Below, piece after piece: positions 53,304 through 62,921 of a stretch of DNA of 64,000 bases. The notes beneath the pieces were generated by a model, which ran no database searches, was not told the origin of the DNA, and was given only the letters and a program-made list of their open reading frames with translations. The translations under genes were made by a program, and so were the position numbers. How positions within the stretch are numbered: the stretch's first letter is position 1; every line of letters begins with the position of its first letter. This DNA is from Flavobacterium ajazii (lineage in GTDB: Bacteria; Bacteroidota; Bacteroidia; Flavobacteriales; Flavobacteriaceae). The stretch lies in assembly GCF_010614725.1 (NCBI RefSeq), contig NZ_JAAEHL010000009.1, positions 124,001-188,000 on the forward strand. Reading direction: 5' to 3'.

Positions 53304-54512
53304 CTATAAATTTTCAATTTTGGATTTAAGATCAATTACCCTTGAACTGGGAGCTTCACCTTTTGCTTCGGATTTTTTGATGAAAGCGTTTATGTTTTCC
53401 AAAGCCTTGCCTTTATTTTTTGTTTTTAGATACAGACTTGCCAGACAAAAATTTATCGGCAGCGATTCGGGATCAGCATCCTTAACATTTTCCACCATTG
53501 CAATGGCCTTTTGCTCAAGTCCCGCCTTTTCCAAATCAGGATTCACCGTTACGCTGTATGCGGTATTGATATAGGACGACAGGGCTTCCTTAGGTTTTTT
53601 GGCAAACATTTCATCTGCTTTCTGCTTGCTGAATTCAAACCATTTATCATATTGTTTCTGCGCCAAATAGTGCTGGCCGTAATAGTAATTTATGATCAGC
53701 TCCTGCTGAGGGGAAACAAAATCTTTTTCTGTCTCGGCAACAGCTTTATCCAATTCTGCCAATGTCTTTTTAGCAGCAGTCTCTTTTAGATAATTTGAAG
53801 TCGAAGTGCCGATCACATATTCAAAAGTCTTTGCGCCGATATAGGGCTTATCAATAAAAGCCTGTTTATTTTTGATCAGATAATTGTACGCTTTGCTTTT
53901 GAATTCAATTCCCGCATAGCCGATTACCGTAAAACCATCCTCTGTCAAATACTGTTCAGGAGTCATTGCCGGTATCACCTCGGCTCCCACTTTTTTTAGG
54001 GCTTCCAGATTATAGGCCGCATAAAGTGCCTTCACATATTGGGCAACAGTTGCCAAATCACGTTTCCCTGACTGGTACTGCTTTTCCAGATAGCTGACCT
54101 GTTTAGTCGGATCAAATGCAATCTTTGCCTGCTCTATAAACTCTTCCGCCGTTCCCGCTCCTGTGCTCCTGTGTACCACTTTGCCGTCAGCATCTATAAA
54201 AAGCAGTGTCGGGTAAGCGCTTACGCTGTAGGTTTTGGTCAGTTCAATCCCTTCCCCTTTCTCCATATCCATCTTCACACTGACAAAATTGGCATTGATA
54301 TATTCACCGACTGTCTGCTGCGGAAAAATCTCTTTGGCCATCTTTTTGCAGGGACCGCACCAAGTGGTGAAACAATCCATAAAAAGCAGTTTTTTTTCTG
54401 CTTTTGCTTTTGCCAATGCTTCCTTAAACGTACCGTGCTCAAAAGATATTCCCTGCGCGTTTAGCCTTGGAAGCATCAATAACATTACTATTACAATTGT
54501 GACTTTTTTCAT
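53304..54512 (-). CDS. Thioredoxin-family protein with C-terminal helical repeat region
   Basis: A signal peptide (about 1-19) is followed by a thioredoxin fold with C52-GP-C55 in FTTWCGPCKKMAKEIFP, a classical active site, and the cis-proline region SAYPTLLFIDADGK. The last 250 residues are helical and rich in Lys/Ala, resembling TPR-like repeats. It lies downstream of SusD. Periplasmic disulfide reduction is the inferred role. Confidence 0.85.
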   Translation of the reverse strand: MKKVTIVIVMLLMLPRLNAQGISFEHGTFKEALAKAKAEKKLLFMDCFTTWCGPCKKMAKEIFPQQTVGEYINANFVSVKMDMEKGEGIELTKTYSVSAYPTLLFIDADGKVVHRSTGAGTAEEFIEQAKIAFDPTKQVSYLEKQYQSGKRDLATVAQYVKALYAAYNLEALKKVGAEVIPAMTPEQYLTEDGFTVIGYAGIEFKSKAYNYLIKNKQAFIDKPYIGAKTFEYVIGTSTSNYLKETAAKKTLAELDKAVAETEKDFVSPQQELIINYYYGQHYLAQKQYDKWFEFSKQKADEMFAKKPKEALSSYINTAYSVTVNPDLEKAGLEQKAIAMVENVKDADPESLPINFCLASLYLKTKNKGKALENINAFIKKSEAKGEAPSSRVIDLKSKIENL

Positions 54513-54642
54513 TTTTTGTTGATTAAATATTTGTAGTTATTGTCTTTTTAATGCCTTGATTAAATGACATGGCTTATGCCGTTCGCCTATTAACAAATAG
54601 GTAAATTCTTATTTTTTTTTTTAAATTTGAAATAAAAGGGGA

Positions 54643-54685
54643 AGATCAGAGAAGCCTGCAGAGGAAAATCAAGCTTCTCTGATCT
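54643..54685 (-). terminator. Hairpin after SusD
   Basis: AGATCAGAGAAGC (54643-54655) pairs perfectly with GCTTCTCTGATCT (54673-54685). It lies between the SusD stop and the thioredoxin gene and may be a partial terminator that lowers expression of the downstream genes relative to SusCD. Confidence 0.65.
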
Positions 54686-54698
54686 GTATTCCTAAAGT

Positions 54699-56195
54699 TT
54701 AGTAGGATGGATTCTGCTTAATTACATTATTTCCCGCATCGATAGATTCTGTTGGTATCGGAAGAATAAACTTATCAGAATCTGTTGCTGTCGCTTTTAC
54801 ATCTGAAACTTTAAAACCGGTTCCAAAACCGTCAGCATAATCATATCTTACCAGATCAAACCAGGTCTCTCCGCCTTCGGCATGAAGTTCCGCTAATTTT
54901 TCAAAACGAACCGCCGTTAGAAACTGGGCTAAAGAAATGGTGCTAGGATAGGTTACAAAACCATTACCCGCCGAAGCTGCGGCTCCTGCTCTGGTTCTGA
55001 TCGTGTTTAATGCCGTAAGCGCTTCAGGGGTAACCGCATTGTTAGCTCGCGCGATGGCTTCGGCAAGAATCAGGTATACTTCCCCCATACGCATATGGTA
55101 AAACATTTCATTAGTTCCAGTCGTAAAATAAGACCTGTATTTTGTAGTGTAATACCCTCCATAAGAAGCATTTAAAACAAAAACTGCAGTTCTCGAGTTA
55201 TCATAGGTAATAGTTTGCGACCCCACTGTCATGCTTGCTGCAATGGCACTTTTATATACCGGAGAAATGGTAGTAAATAGTCCGCTGTAATAGTTCCCTA
55301 GTCCCAAGCCTGCGCCAGTTTCCCCTGGAGTTCCGAAGAGAATTTCCGTGCTGGTAAAAATAACCGCTGAATCATGCTGGTCAAAAATAGCTCCATAAGT
55401 CGGCTCCAGCTTAAAGTTAGCTCCTCCATTTGCAATTACGTCCTGACATAGTGTGACAGCATTTGCATAATCTCCTTTGTAAAGCAACACCCTTGCTTTG
55501 AATGCTTTTGCAAAACTTTTGTTAGAATATTTTTTGCTTCTAAGCGCCGGTGCATTCGCAATTCCCTCATCCAGGTCTGAAATTATCGCCGCATAGGTTT
55601 CTGCAACCGTATTTCGCGGACTGATATCTGAATTTTTTACCGGTGATGTTCTCACTAGAACCCCGAATTCCGAATTCACATCATAAAACTGTCCAAAGGT
55701 TCGGAGCAGATAAAAATGCCCCATCGCCCTTAGGATTTTTGCTTCGGCCAAAATCTGTTCCTTTCTGCCTGCTGTAGGGAAAACGCTTTGATCAAGCGGG
55801 GTCACTTTCTCTATCAGCCAGTTGGTTCGGTTAATCAAATCGTACAGCCCTGCATAAATGTTCTTTGTATCGGAAGCTCCCGCCGCAATGGGATTATTGG
55901 CTGCCCAGCCCAAGGGTTCTGGACCTGTACTGACAATACCATTACCGCTGTAGCCGCTCATGATATCCGGCAATATGTAAAACAAGGGGAAGGCACCTCC
56001 AAGGCTTTTCTGCCTGAAGGCCGCATAGGCTCCTGTCAGCGCTAATTCTGCCGACGCTTCGTTATTAATGGCAGTCTCCGCATCAAGGGCATATGGAGGG
56101 GTGTAATCGTCTAATTCTTCTGTCAGCTGGCAGGAAGCAGCAGTAAGCATGGCAGCACTTACTAAACCAAGGTATATATATTTTAAATTTTTCAT
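54699..56195 (-). CDS. SusD/RagB-family nutrient-binding lipoprotein
   Basis: The lipobox (ASCQLTEE) near residue 20 anchors the protein to the outer membrane surface. The helical SusD fold is shown by NEASAELALTGAYAAF, the TPR-like segment AKILRAMGHFYLLRTFGQFY and the C-terminal VRFEKLAELHAEGGETWFDLVRYDYA, with the protein ending in NVIKQNPSY. It acts as a lid over the SusC barrel, whose gene lies 31 nt upstream. The ligand is unknown; the peptidases and thiol-redox genes nearby favour peptides. Confidence 0.92.
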   Translation of the reverse strand: MKNLKYIYLGLVSAAMLTAASCQLTEELDDYTPPYALDAETAINNEASAELALTGAYAAFRQKSLGGAFPLFYILPDIMSGYSGNGIVSTGPEPLGWAANNPIAAGASDTKNIYAGLYDLINRTNWLIEKVTPLDQSVFPTAGRKEQILAEAKILRAMGHFYLLRTFGQFYDVNSEFGVLVRTSPVKNSDISPRNTVAETYAAIISDLDEGIANAPALRSKKYSNKSFAKAFKARVLLYKGDYANAVTLCQDVIANGGANFKLEPTYGAIFDQHDSAVIFTSTEILFGTPGETGAGLGLGNYYSGLFTTISPVYKSAIAASMTVGSQTITYDNSRTAVFVLNASYGGYYTTKYRSYFTTGTNEMFYHMRMGEVYLILAEAIARANNAVTPEALTALNTIRTRAGAAASAGNGFVTYPSTISLAQFLTAVRFEKLAELHAEGGETWFDLVRYDYADGFGTGFKVSDVKATATDSDKFILPIPTESIDAGNNVIKQNPSY

Positions 56196-56226
56196 TTCTG
56201 TCTTTTTTACAATTATTTACTATGAA

Positions 56227-59200
56227 TTAGAAAGCAACATTTAAAGAAAATGTAAAAGTTCTGATGTTTGGATAAGATCTTCCGTTGTCGCTTGAAAAAC
56301 CAGCCGATCTGTTGGCGAAAGAAGTCGAGATTACATCTTCCGGATCAAGTCCCGGATAATCAGTAATCGTAATCAGGTTATTTCCGCTTAAAGACAATCG
56401 CACTTTAGAAAGGCCCGTGTTTTTAAATATGCTGCTTGGCAGATTATAGCCAATAGAAGCCGAACGCAGCTTAATGTAGGAAGCATCTGAAACCGATCTT
56501 GAAGTCGCTATATAACCATGCGTCGGCGAACCGTATCTGGCATAAGAAGCATTTGGATTCTCTGCTGTCCACGTGTCAAAGACCTCACGGGTAGGATTGG
56601 TGAAAGGATTTACAGTATATAGGTTAGAAATCTTCTCATACTGCCTTTGTGCCCCCTGCGAGAAGTTCCAGTTCATCGTGAAATCCCAGTTTTTATAGTT
56701 CACGCTATTGTTCCACCCTCCGAAATAATCAGGATTGATATCCCCAATCGGCCCTCGGTCTGAAGTAGTGATTTTTCCGTCACCGTTAATATCTTTAAAA
56801 ATATAATCTCCAGGTTGCGTCAATGTGCTTTGATAAATTCCGCCTGCAGCCGTGTTAAGAGCCGTGATTTCATCCTGGCTCTGCGCAATCTTAACCACAT
56901 CATATCCCGTAATAACCCCAAGAGGCTGTCCCTGCAGTACTGTCTGGGATCCTGCATTTGCCCCGTATAAATTATCTACATTATTTTTTACTGTGGAAAT
57001 ATTGAAAGAAGAATTCCATCTGAAGTTTTTATTTCTGATGATATCAACTCCGATCAGAAACTCCCATCCTTTATTGGAAACATCAGCAACATTGGTGTTC
57101 CAGCTCACAGAACCGGTTTCATAAGGAAGAGGGGCAAATAAAATGATGCCAGAAGTGTTTTTTTCGAAATAAACCGCCTCCCCAGTGACTCTGTTATTAA
57201 AAAGGCTGAAATCAAGCCCCAAGTCCAGCTGATCGGTCTGCTCCCATCTAATGCTTGAGTTTGGCACGCCTGTAACTGCAATACCATTCACACCGTCATA
57301 GACAGAATCCCCATTTTCAAGAGACTGGTAATAAGCCAGATAGGTAAATGACGGAAGATTATCCGATCCTGTCCTACCCATTGATGCCCTTACTTTTAAC
57401 TGATTGATAAAAGACACCTCTTTCATAAAATCTTCATTGTGCATGTTCCATGCCAATGCTCCAGACGGGAAGAATCCGTATCGGCTGTCCGGTCCAAACT
57501 TGGTAGAGCCATCCCTTCTGGCTGTAAAGGTAGCCAGATATTTTGACTTGTAGCTGTAATTTACTCTCCCAAAAATAGAGTTCAATCCCTGTTCCAGACT
57601 TTCGCTGTCTCCGGCATCAATATAGGTAGCTGATCCGATATTGGTCAAAACATTGTCATCTGGAAAACCTCTGTAATTTTGGGATTCCGCATCATAACGG
57701 GTACGGTTCCAAGAAACGCCGGCAACGGCATCAATTCTATGATCTTCCCTTATGGTCTTATTATAGCTTAAAGTGTTTTCGAAAGCTGTAGTCCAGCCTT
57801 CATTGCGCTGCACAGCTAGTCTAGCGCCCGGACGTCCGTAATAAGCCCCTTGCAGTATTGCTACCGAGCTTTTTGAAGTGCTGAACTGATTTGATTCATC
57901 TGAATTCACAGAAGCATTCAGCTGGGATTTAAATTTAAGGCCGTCTATAATGCGCACCTCTCCATAAATCGATCCGATCAAATTCTTTGACAGGGCTTTT
58001 TTTCTGGTCTGCATGGCATCTCCTAACATAGTATATTGTTCTCCATAACTTCCCATGTAAGTCGAATAAGACCCGTCTTCATTATAAGCGGGAAGGTCCG
58101 GTCTGAAGCTTCCAAGATCCAGAGAGGTAAACAATTTATTTTTGTTTACTGAATAATTATAGTTTACAGATCCTCCCACCTTGAAAGAATCGGTGACATT
58201 AACATCCAGATTTGTGCTGAAGGTATAACGCTTGAAATCATTTTCTATCATCACCCCTTCCTGATCAGAAATTCCGGCTGACATCATATAGCTTACTCTT
58301 TCGCTTCCTCCATTTACATTAAAGCTGTATTGTGTCCATAATGCATTTTTATTGGTAATAAGATCCTGCCAGTCGGTATTGGCCTTTCCAAAATATGTAT
58401 CAGGATTGTTTACAATGGCATACTGCTGCGGAAAATACGGCCAGTATACCTCCGGGTAAGCATTTAAATAATCTTGGGCTTTTTCTTTAGAAAACTTTAT
58501 ATACTCCTCGGCTGAAAGGTAGTCATACATTTTTACCGGATTCTGAAAGGTGCTTGATGCATTGAATGAAAATCTTGGTGCCTGGTTTCTTTTTCCTCTT
58601 TTGGTGGTTACGATGATAACCCCGTTTGCGGCCCTTGAACCGTAAATAGCCGCGGCCGATGCATCTTTCAAAACATCGATACGCTCCACATCATCTGGAT
58701 TTATTGCTAATAATGGATTTTCTCTTGATCCGTAATTGATAAGTCCTAAACTTTCTGAATTAGGCGTAATACTAACAGGAGTTCCGTCAATAACATACAA
58801 AGGCTGGTTATCGCCCCTAATTTGCGTTAAACCTCTGATATTTACACTTGCACCCGTTCCCGGCGCTCCGCCTCTACTCGACACATTAACGCCCGGTAAT
58901 TTACCAACCAGAGCATTGTCAATAGTTTGGGTTTTTATTTGTTGAATATCTTCCGAAGTTATTGAACTTACTGATCCTGTCAAATCTTTCTTTTTGGTAG
59001 TACCATATCCTACTACCATAACCTCTTCAAGTGCGCTTACTGCTTCTTTCACAACTATAGCATAAACTGTTTTATCCTTCACAATCTGTTCTGTGTAAAG
59101 TTCAAAACCGATACCACTTACCACAATATAGTGTCCTTCTTCAGCATTAAGTGCAAAAGTCCCGTCAAAATCAGTTGTTGTCCCTCTTATAACAAAATTC

Positions 59201-59706
59201 TTTGGCACTGCGCCATCACCATTAGGTTTTATACTTGAAACGTATACGGTTATTCCCGGAACTGGCTGACCGCTTGAATCGGTGATTTTCCCTGTAATTT
59301 TTATTTCAGGCTGAGCTTGCTGTTGCGCTTTTCGTGGAGGAAGCTCCTGAATAATAATGGTATTATTAGAGGACTCCTCATACTTAAAATTGCCGTTTGA
59401 AAGGGTTTTGTTTAAAAGTGTTCCTAATGTCAAAGTCCCTTTTTCAAGATGTACTTTTGGCAGGTTATTAAACATATCCGAACGGTATGCAAATCTGTAT
59501 TTGGTTTGCTGTTTTATTAAATCAAACACCTGATTTGCTGTCAGGGAACAGTTATTTTTAATTACAATTTTAGCGTTTTGCGACAATACATTTTCAGGCG
59601 TAAAACTGAATAAAATAAAGGATAAAAAAATAATAACTGCTTTCATAATGTAGTTAACTATGCTTTTTTTCTGGCATAAAAAAGCACTGGTAAAATTAAT
59701 TTCCAT
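56227..59706 (-). CDS. SusC/RagA-family TonB-linked outer-membrane transporter with STN domain
   Basis: After a long N-terminal leader (an alternative ATG at 59646 begins a more typical signal, MKAVIIFLSFILFSF) come an STN domain at about 50-115 (TANQVFDLIKQQTKYRFAYR) and a carboxypeptidase-like regulatory domain near 140-230. Next is the plug, with the SusC signature VVGYGTTKKKDLTGSVSS and DVERIDVLKDASAAAIYGSR, then ANGVIIVTTKRGK. The barrel runs to residue 1159. The STN domain links it to the FecR gene immediately upstream. It would import the ligand captured by SusD. Confidence 0.94.
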   Translation of the reverse strand: MEINFTSAFLCQKKSIVNYIMKAVIIFLSFILFSFTPENVLSQNAKIVIKNNCSLTANQVFDLIKQQTKYRFAYRSDMFNNLPKVHLEKGTLTLGTLLNKTLSNGNFKYEESSNNTIIIQELPPRKAQQQAQPEIKITGKITDSSGQPVPGITVYVSSIKPNGDGAVPKNFVIRGTTTDFDGTFALNAEEGHYIVVSGIGFELYTEQIVKDKTVYAIVVKEAVSALEEVMVVGYGTTKKKDLTGSVSSITSEDIQQIKTQTIDNALVGKLPGVNVSSRGGAPGTGASVNIRGLTQIRGDNQPLYVIDGTPVSITPNSESLGLINYGSRENPLLAINPDDVERIDVLKDASAAAIYGSRAANGVIIVTTKRGKRNQAPRFSFNASSTFQNPVKMYDYLSAEEYIKFSKEKAQDYLNAYPEVYWPYFPQQYAIVNNPDTYFGKANTDWQDLITNKNALWTQYSFNVNGGSERVSYMMSAGISDQEGVMIENDFKRYTFSTNLDVNVTDSFKVGGSVNYNYSVNKNKLFTSLDLGSFRPDLPAYNEDGSYSTYMGSYGEQYTMLGDAMQTRKKALSKNLIGSIYGEVRIIDGLKFKSQLNASVNSDESNQFSTSKSSVAILQGAYYGRPGARLAVQRNEGWTTAFENTLSYNKTIREDHRIDAVAGVSWNRTRYDAESQNYRGFPDDNVLTNIGSATYIDAGDSESLEQGLNSIFGRVNYSYKSKYLATFTARRDGSTKFGPDSRYGFFPSGALAWNMHNEDFMKEVSFINQLKVRASMGRTGSDNLPSFTYLAYYQSLENGDSVYDGVNGIAVTGVPNSSIRWEQTDQLDLGLDFSLFNNRVTGEAVYFEKNTSGIILFAPLPYETGSVSWNTNVADVSNKGWEFLIGVDIIRNKNFRWNSSFNISTVKNNVDNLYGANAGSQTVLQGQPLGVITGYDVVKIAQSQDEITALNTAAGGIYQSTLTQPGDYIFKDINGDGKITTSDRGPIGDINPDYFGGWNNSVNYKNWDFTMNWNFSQGAQRQYEKISNLYTVNPFTNPTREVFDTWTAENPNASYARYGSPTHGYIATSRSVSDASYIKLRSASIGYNLPSSIFKNTGLSKVRLSLSGNNLITITDYPGLDPEDVISTSFANRSAGFSSDNGRSYPNIRTFTFSLNVAF

Positions 59707-59759
59707 AAATTTGGTTTTGGTTTTTGATTAATCTTCTGTTAATTCTAAGCCTTATCACA

Positions 59760-59801
59760 GGAAAAGCCGGTTAGTATTTTGCAGATCCGAACCGCTTTTC
59801 C
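59760..59801 (-). terminator. Hairpin between FecR and SusC
   Basis: GGAAAAGCCGGTT pairs with AACCGCTTTTCC (one bulge) in the 109-nt gap. It could attenuate read-through and separate ECF/FecR from the SusC promoter. Confidence 0.5.
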
Positions 59802-59815
59802 TTGTTATCAAAGAC

Positions 59816-60973
59816 TTATTTAAAAATAATTGTCTTTTGGTTTATCTCATATGGTATCTTGTTTGTGTTACTAATAATTGTTAAAATCTCTTCTATTTTC
59901 TGGTCTTTATCTAAAATTCCGTTGATTAGTACATTTTCATTTTCAGTTTTTTTGAAAACCACTTTTACATCGTACCATCTTGACAATACTTTCATTATAT
60001 CCTTTAGTTTCATTTCATTAAAACTGAAAACCCCTTCTTTCCATGAAACCTCATTAAAGACATCAACTTGTCTGATATAAAAAGCAGTATTCCCCTCTGA
60101 ATCTGTAACAGACTGCTGACCCGGCTGCAGTATTTTACCGGTAATATTTTTATTGGATAAACTTACCTTACCATTTACAAGAGTGGTATAAACAGACTCT
60201 TCGTCATTATAGGCCTTAAGATTAAATTCGGTTCCCAGTACTTCTACATTTTGACCTCTTGAAAGCACTTTAAAATGAGAGCCTTTGTGAGCCGTACTAT
60301 GCGAAACCTGAAAATAGGCCTCACCATATATAAGTTCAACCTGTCTTGTCTCTCCGTCTTTGAATGCTACCGGAAACTTTAATTTTGATTCCGAATTAAG
60401 CCACACCCGGGTTCCATCGGCAAGCTCAACGTTAAACTGACCTCCGGTTGGAACGGTCAAAATGTTTGAGGCTGTAAACTGGTTTCCGGAATTATAAACA
60501 ATACGTTTACCATTACTGCTTGCATTGCTGTTTTTATAAATACTGTCTTTTTCCAAATCCACAACAGATCCATCTTCAAGCGTTAAAGTCGCTTTGTCTT
60601 TCCCTATTTCAATTATTGTATTGACAACTTCATTTTTCTTAACAGAAGTATTGTTCTTAGTAACCAAAAAATAAGAAACAGAAAAGAGCAAAACCAAAGA
60701 AGCTGCTGCTGCATATTTATACCAGGAACGTCGCCCGGATTCATAAACTGGTACAGGATTTTGTTGTGATGTTCTGTTCACAATAGACCTCCAGGCTTCC
60801 TCTTTGTCTATCAAAGCATAATCTGATATTTTTTTTACGATGTTTTCAAAATCAGTTTTCTTTGAAATAGAGTTTTCTTTTCTTAAAGATTTCAAAAGGA
60901 CTTTTTCATCCTCTTTCAAAATCTTTAGCTTCTTTTTAATTGCCAGGGTTGATAAATGGAAAATTTCTCTCAT
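59816..60973 (-). CDS. FecR-family anti-sigma factor (385 residues)
   Basis: A cytoplasmic N-terminal part of about 85 residues precedes one membrane helix (YAAAASLVLLFSVSYFLV). The periplasmic FecR domain follows (LADGTRVWLNSESKLKFPVAF, VELIYGEAYFQVSHS, FNLKAYNDEES). A C-terminal DUF4974-like region (FSFNEMKLKDIMKVLSRWYDV) ends the protein. It would sense the SusC STN domain and control the sigma factor at 61093. Confidence 0.93.
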   Translation of the reverse strand: MREIFHLSTLAIKKKLKILKEDEKVLLKSLRKENSISKKTDFENIVKKISDYALIDKEEAWRSIVNRTSQQNPVPVYESGRRSWYKYAAAASLVLLFSVSYFLVTKNNTSVKKNEVVNTIIEIGKDKATLTLEDGSVVDLEKDSIYKNSNASSNGKRIVYNSGNQFTASNILTVPTGGQFNVELADGTRVWLNSESKLKFPVAFKDGETRQVELIYGEAYFQVSHSTAHKGSHFKVLSRGQNVEVLGTEFNLKAYNDEESVYTTLVNGKVSLSNKNITGKILQPGQQSVTDSEGNTAFYIRQVDVFNEVSWKEGVFSFNEMKLKDIMKVLSRWYDVKVVFKKTENENVLINGILDKDQKIEEILTIISNTNKIPYEINQKTIIFK

Positions 60974-61092
60974 TATGTTATTCTTTTTTTAATATAGAAC
61001 AACTAAAGAGTAAAAAAGTACTATCGATTTTTCATTTTTTTTTACAAAAAGGTAAAATAATAGTTAAAATAGAGTAAAATAAGGATATTTTC

Positions 61093-61716
61093 TTATGATA
61101 ATAAGAAGTACAAAATGATGTCCATGTCCTGAAACTGTTGTCTTAAAATTGCATAAGACTGCGATTTCAACGTTTTTACTGTCTGCAGTTTAATATTAAG
61201 TATTTCTGAAATCTCCTGATTTTTTAGCCCTTTGAGACTCATTTTTATAATCTCTTTTTTACGGTCAGGAAGTAATTCAATTGCCTGATGTAGCTGTCTT
61301 ACGATTTCTTCTTCGAGAACGTGCTCTAAAAACAGAGTATCATCTTCTAAGATATTTATCGACTGTGACGTTGCATATTTATCTTTGACTTTACTATGTT
61401 TTATAACATTAAAACATTTATTTCGGGTAGATTTATACAGAAAGATTTTAAGTGAAATTTCATCAGGAAAAAACGGGTCTTTTTCCCATAAATCCACAAA
61501 CAGATCCTGAACGAGATCTTCACATTCATCAATAGCAGGCAAAAATCGATTGGCATAAAGTACGAGCGCCTCGTAATATGCATCAAATACATTTTTTAAA
61601 CCATCCTTAATACTTGAACTGCTAACTGATTTCAATTTTTTGTTGCCTTTTAAAAAGTTCATGTCCGGATGTAAAAATAGTAAATTAATAATATGAGCAT
61701 TAATATCCTTCATCAT
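61093..61716 (-). CDS. ECF sigma-70 factor
   Basis: Region 2 (VFDAYYEALVLYANRFLP, DEDL-like stretch ECEDLVQDLFVDLWEK) and region 4 (LPDRKKEIIKMSLKGLKNQEISEILNI) are present. The protein is 207 residues; a second ATG at 61662 (MNFLKGNKKL) could be the start. It heads the locus with FecR and SusCD, whose promoters it presumably drives. The nearest upstream feature on its strand is the SAM-I riboswitch, 316 nt away. Confidence 0.93.
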   Translation of the reverse strand: MMKDINAHIINLLFLHPDMNFLKGNKKLKSVSSSSIKDGLKNVFDAYYEALVLYANRFLPAIDECEDLVQDLFVDLWEKDPFFPDEISLKIFLYKSTRNKCFNVIKHSKVKDKYATSQSINILEDDTLFLEHVLEEEIVRQLHQAIELLPDRKKEIIKMSLKGLKNQEISEILNIKLQTVKTLKSQSYAILRQQFQDMDIILYFLLS

Positions 61717-62031
61717 TTGCTATATATTGTTTTTTAGACTGCTAAATTTTAATAATTTTTATTTTCAGGTTTTTCTTTTGCTAATTTGAAAATTTCGACC
61801 AAATCTTAAATTCTTTATACAAATTTCGGCTAATTGTAAACTGTTGAGTTTTCCTGTTAAGCCGGAGATCAATTTCAATTCATCTTAAAAATACATCTGC
61901 TTAAAGAAATAATTCTGATACATAATTTTACAATCTGTTCAAAAATTTCAATAAACCCATTTAGATTTAAGCAATAATAAAACCTCTATTTTTTAAATTG
62001 ATGATTATGCAGATTAACTAAGGAAATCTTT
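61717..62031 (-). other. Gene-free stretch between the riboswitch and the ECF sigma start
   Basis: No ORF of note and no clear terminator hairpin follows the riboswitch on the minus strand. A TAAGATTTG-like -7 sequence near 61800 could be a second promoter for the sigma gene. Whether transcripts from the riboswitch promoter read through to the sigma gene cannot be decided from sequence. Confidence 0.4.
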
Positions 62032-62124
62032 CTTATCTGTCCGTATCGGCAGGATTTAGCACCTTATTAAGCAACAGGTTGCTAAGACGTCAAAGGGCCT
62101 AATCCCTCGGTCTTTCTGGATAAG
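62032..62124 (-). promoter_or_regulatory. SAM-I (S-box) riboswitch
   Basis: The minus strand shows the full S-box core. The 5' strand of P1 is CTTATCCAGAAAGACC (62124 downward). GAGGGATTAGGCCC, then CTTAGCAACC, AGGTGCTAAATCC and the closing AGATAAG (62037-62032) follow in order. These are the conserved blocks of the S-adenosylmethionine riboswitch. It would switch off the downstream RNA when SAM is abundant. A -7 element TACTTTTG lies upstream at 62152-62159. The next gene on this strand is the ECF sigma gene. Confidence 0.9.
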
Positions 62125-62151
62125 CATCATTACAGAAATTTTCTGTGCTGC

Positions 62152-62159
62152 AAAAGTAT
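62152..62159 (-). promoter_or_regulatory. Promoter -7 element of the riboswitch transcript
   Basis: TACTTTTG on the minus strand fits TAnnTTTG, with a TTTT-containing -33-like stretch about 15 nt upstream. A short palindrome (ACAGAAA with TTTCTGT, 62133-62147) falls at the start of the RNA. Confidence 0.6.
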
Positions 62160-62278
62160 TATATTAATTCTATAAAACTACTATACTTATAAAGATATTT
62201 TTTAAACATTAAAAAAGTTGATTCTAAACGCAAATCAAATTCGACTCAAGAATTAGAAAAGCGTTTTAGCAAACAAAA

Positions 62279-62332
62279 AAATATTCCACACAAAAAATGT
62301 CCTTTTCGGATGATCTTTTGTATGGAATATTT
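62279..62332. terminator. Bidirectional hairpin downstream of the DUF3347 gene
   Basis: AAATATTCCACACAAAA pairs with TTTTGTATGGAATATTT (one mismatch). It follows a smaller hairpin at 62352-62381, and the two insulate the riboswitch promoter from the upstream metalloprotease operon. Confidence 0.6.
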
Positions 62333-62351
62333 ACAAACTATATAAACAGAC

Positions 62352-62381
62352 AAATACGGCTCTTTTCAGAATACCGTATTT
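62352..62381 (-). terminator. Hairpin after the DUF3347 gene
   Basis: AAATACGG pairs with CCGTATTT around a 14-nt loop, 19 nt past the minus-strand stop at 62400, as expected for a terminator. Confidence 0.6.
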
Positions 62382-62399
62382 ATCCAACTAATTCAACCT

Positions 62400-62921
62400 T
62401 TACAGACTTGCTTTTACTTCACCGCAAGTCAGCATATTTTTAGGATAGTAAGGGTTTTTGATTTCCTTACTGTCGCTTGTCCAGACTGCCCCGGTCATTG
62501 GGCAAACCTGAAGATATAATGTAGCGTCTTCAGCTTTGAATTTTGGAGCTAAATCCCAAAATTTAACTGAAAGTTCCTGAACGATTTTTCTTTGTTTATT
62601 GATATTTTTAGTTGCTGTTACCTGAGTTGCAAGATCAATAATATCCCTTCTTTTTGTAGTAGCCTCGTTCATTTTTTCAAGAGTCAGCTTTTTAAATTTG
62701 AAGTTTTTTAATGAACTCTTTAGTGCCTCTGCATTTTTAACAACCGCAAGGCTATCTGAAATTATAAGGCTGTTTTTTAAAGCCAGGTAATTTTTTGTGA
62801 TTTCCTTTTTTTGTGCTTCACGTTTTTCAACCTGATCCGGAGTTACTTCTTCTTTTGATTTCAATTGAGCTTGTCCCAAAGCACTTAAGAAGATGAATGC
62901 TATAACTAATATTCTTTTCAT
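62400..62921 (-). CDS. DUF3347-domain secreted protein
   Basis: A signal peptide (about 1-19, ending GQAQ) is followed by a helical Lys/Glu-rich region and a DUF3347-type C-terminus, YLQVCPMTGAVWTSDSKEI then NPYYPKNMLTCGEVK. Its two cysteines may bind a metal (the family is often found with copper-related proteins). The ATG overlaps the stop of the metalloprotease gene by 4 nt (ATGA), so the genes are translationally coupled. Confidence 0.85.
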   Translation of the reverse strand: MKRILVIAFIFLSALGQAQLKSKEEVTPDQVEKREAQKKEITKNYLALKNSLIISDSLAVVKNAEALKSSLKNFKFKKLTLEKMNEATTKRRDIIDLATQVTATKNINKQRKIVQELSVKFWDLAPKFKAEDATLYLQVCPMTGAVWTSDSKEIKNPYYPKNMLTCGEVKASL

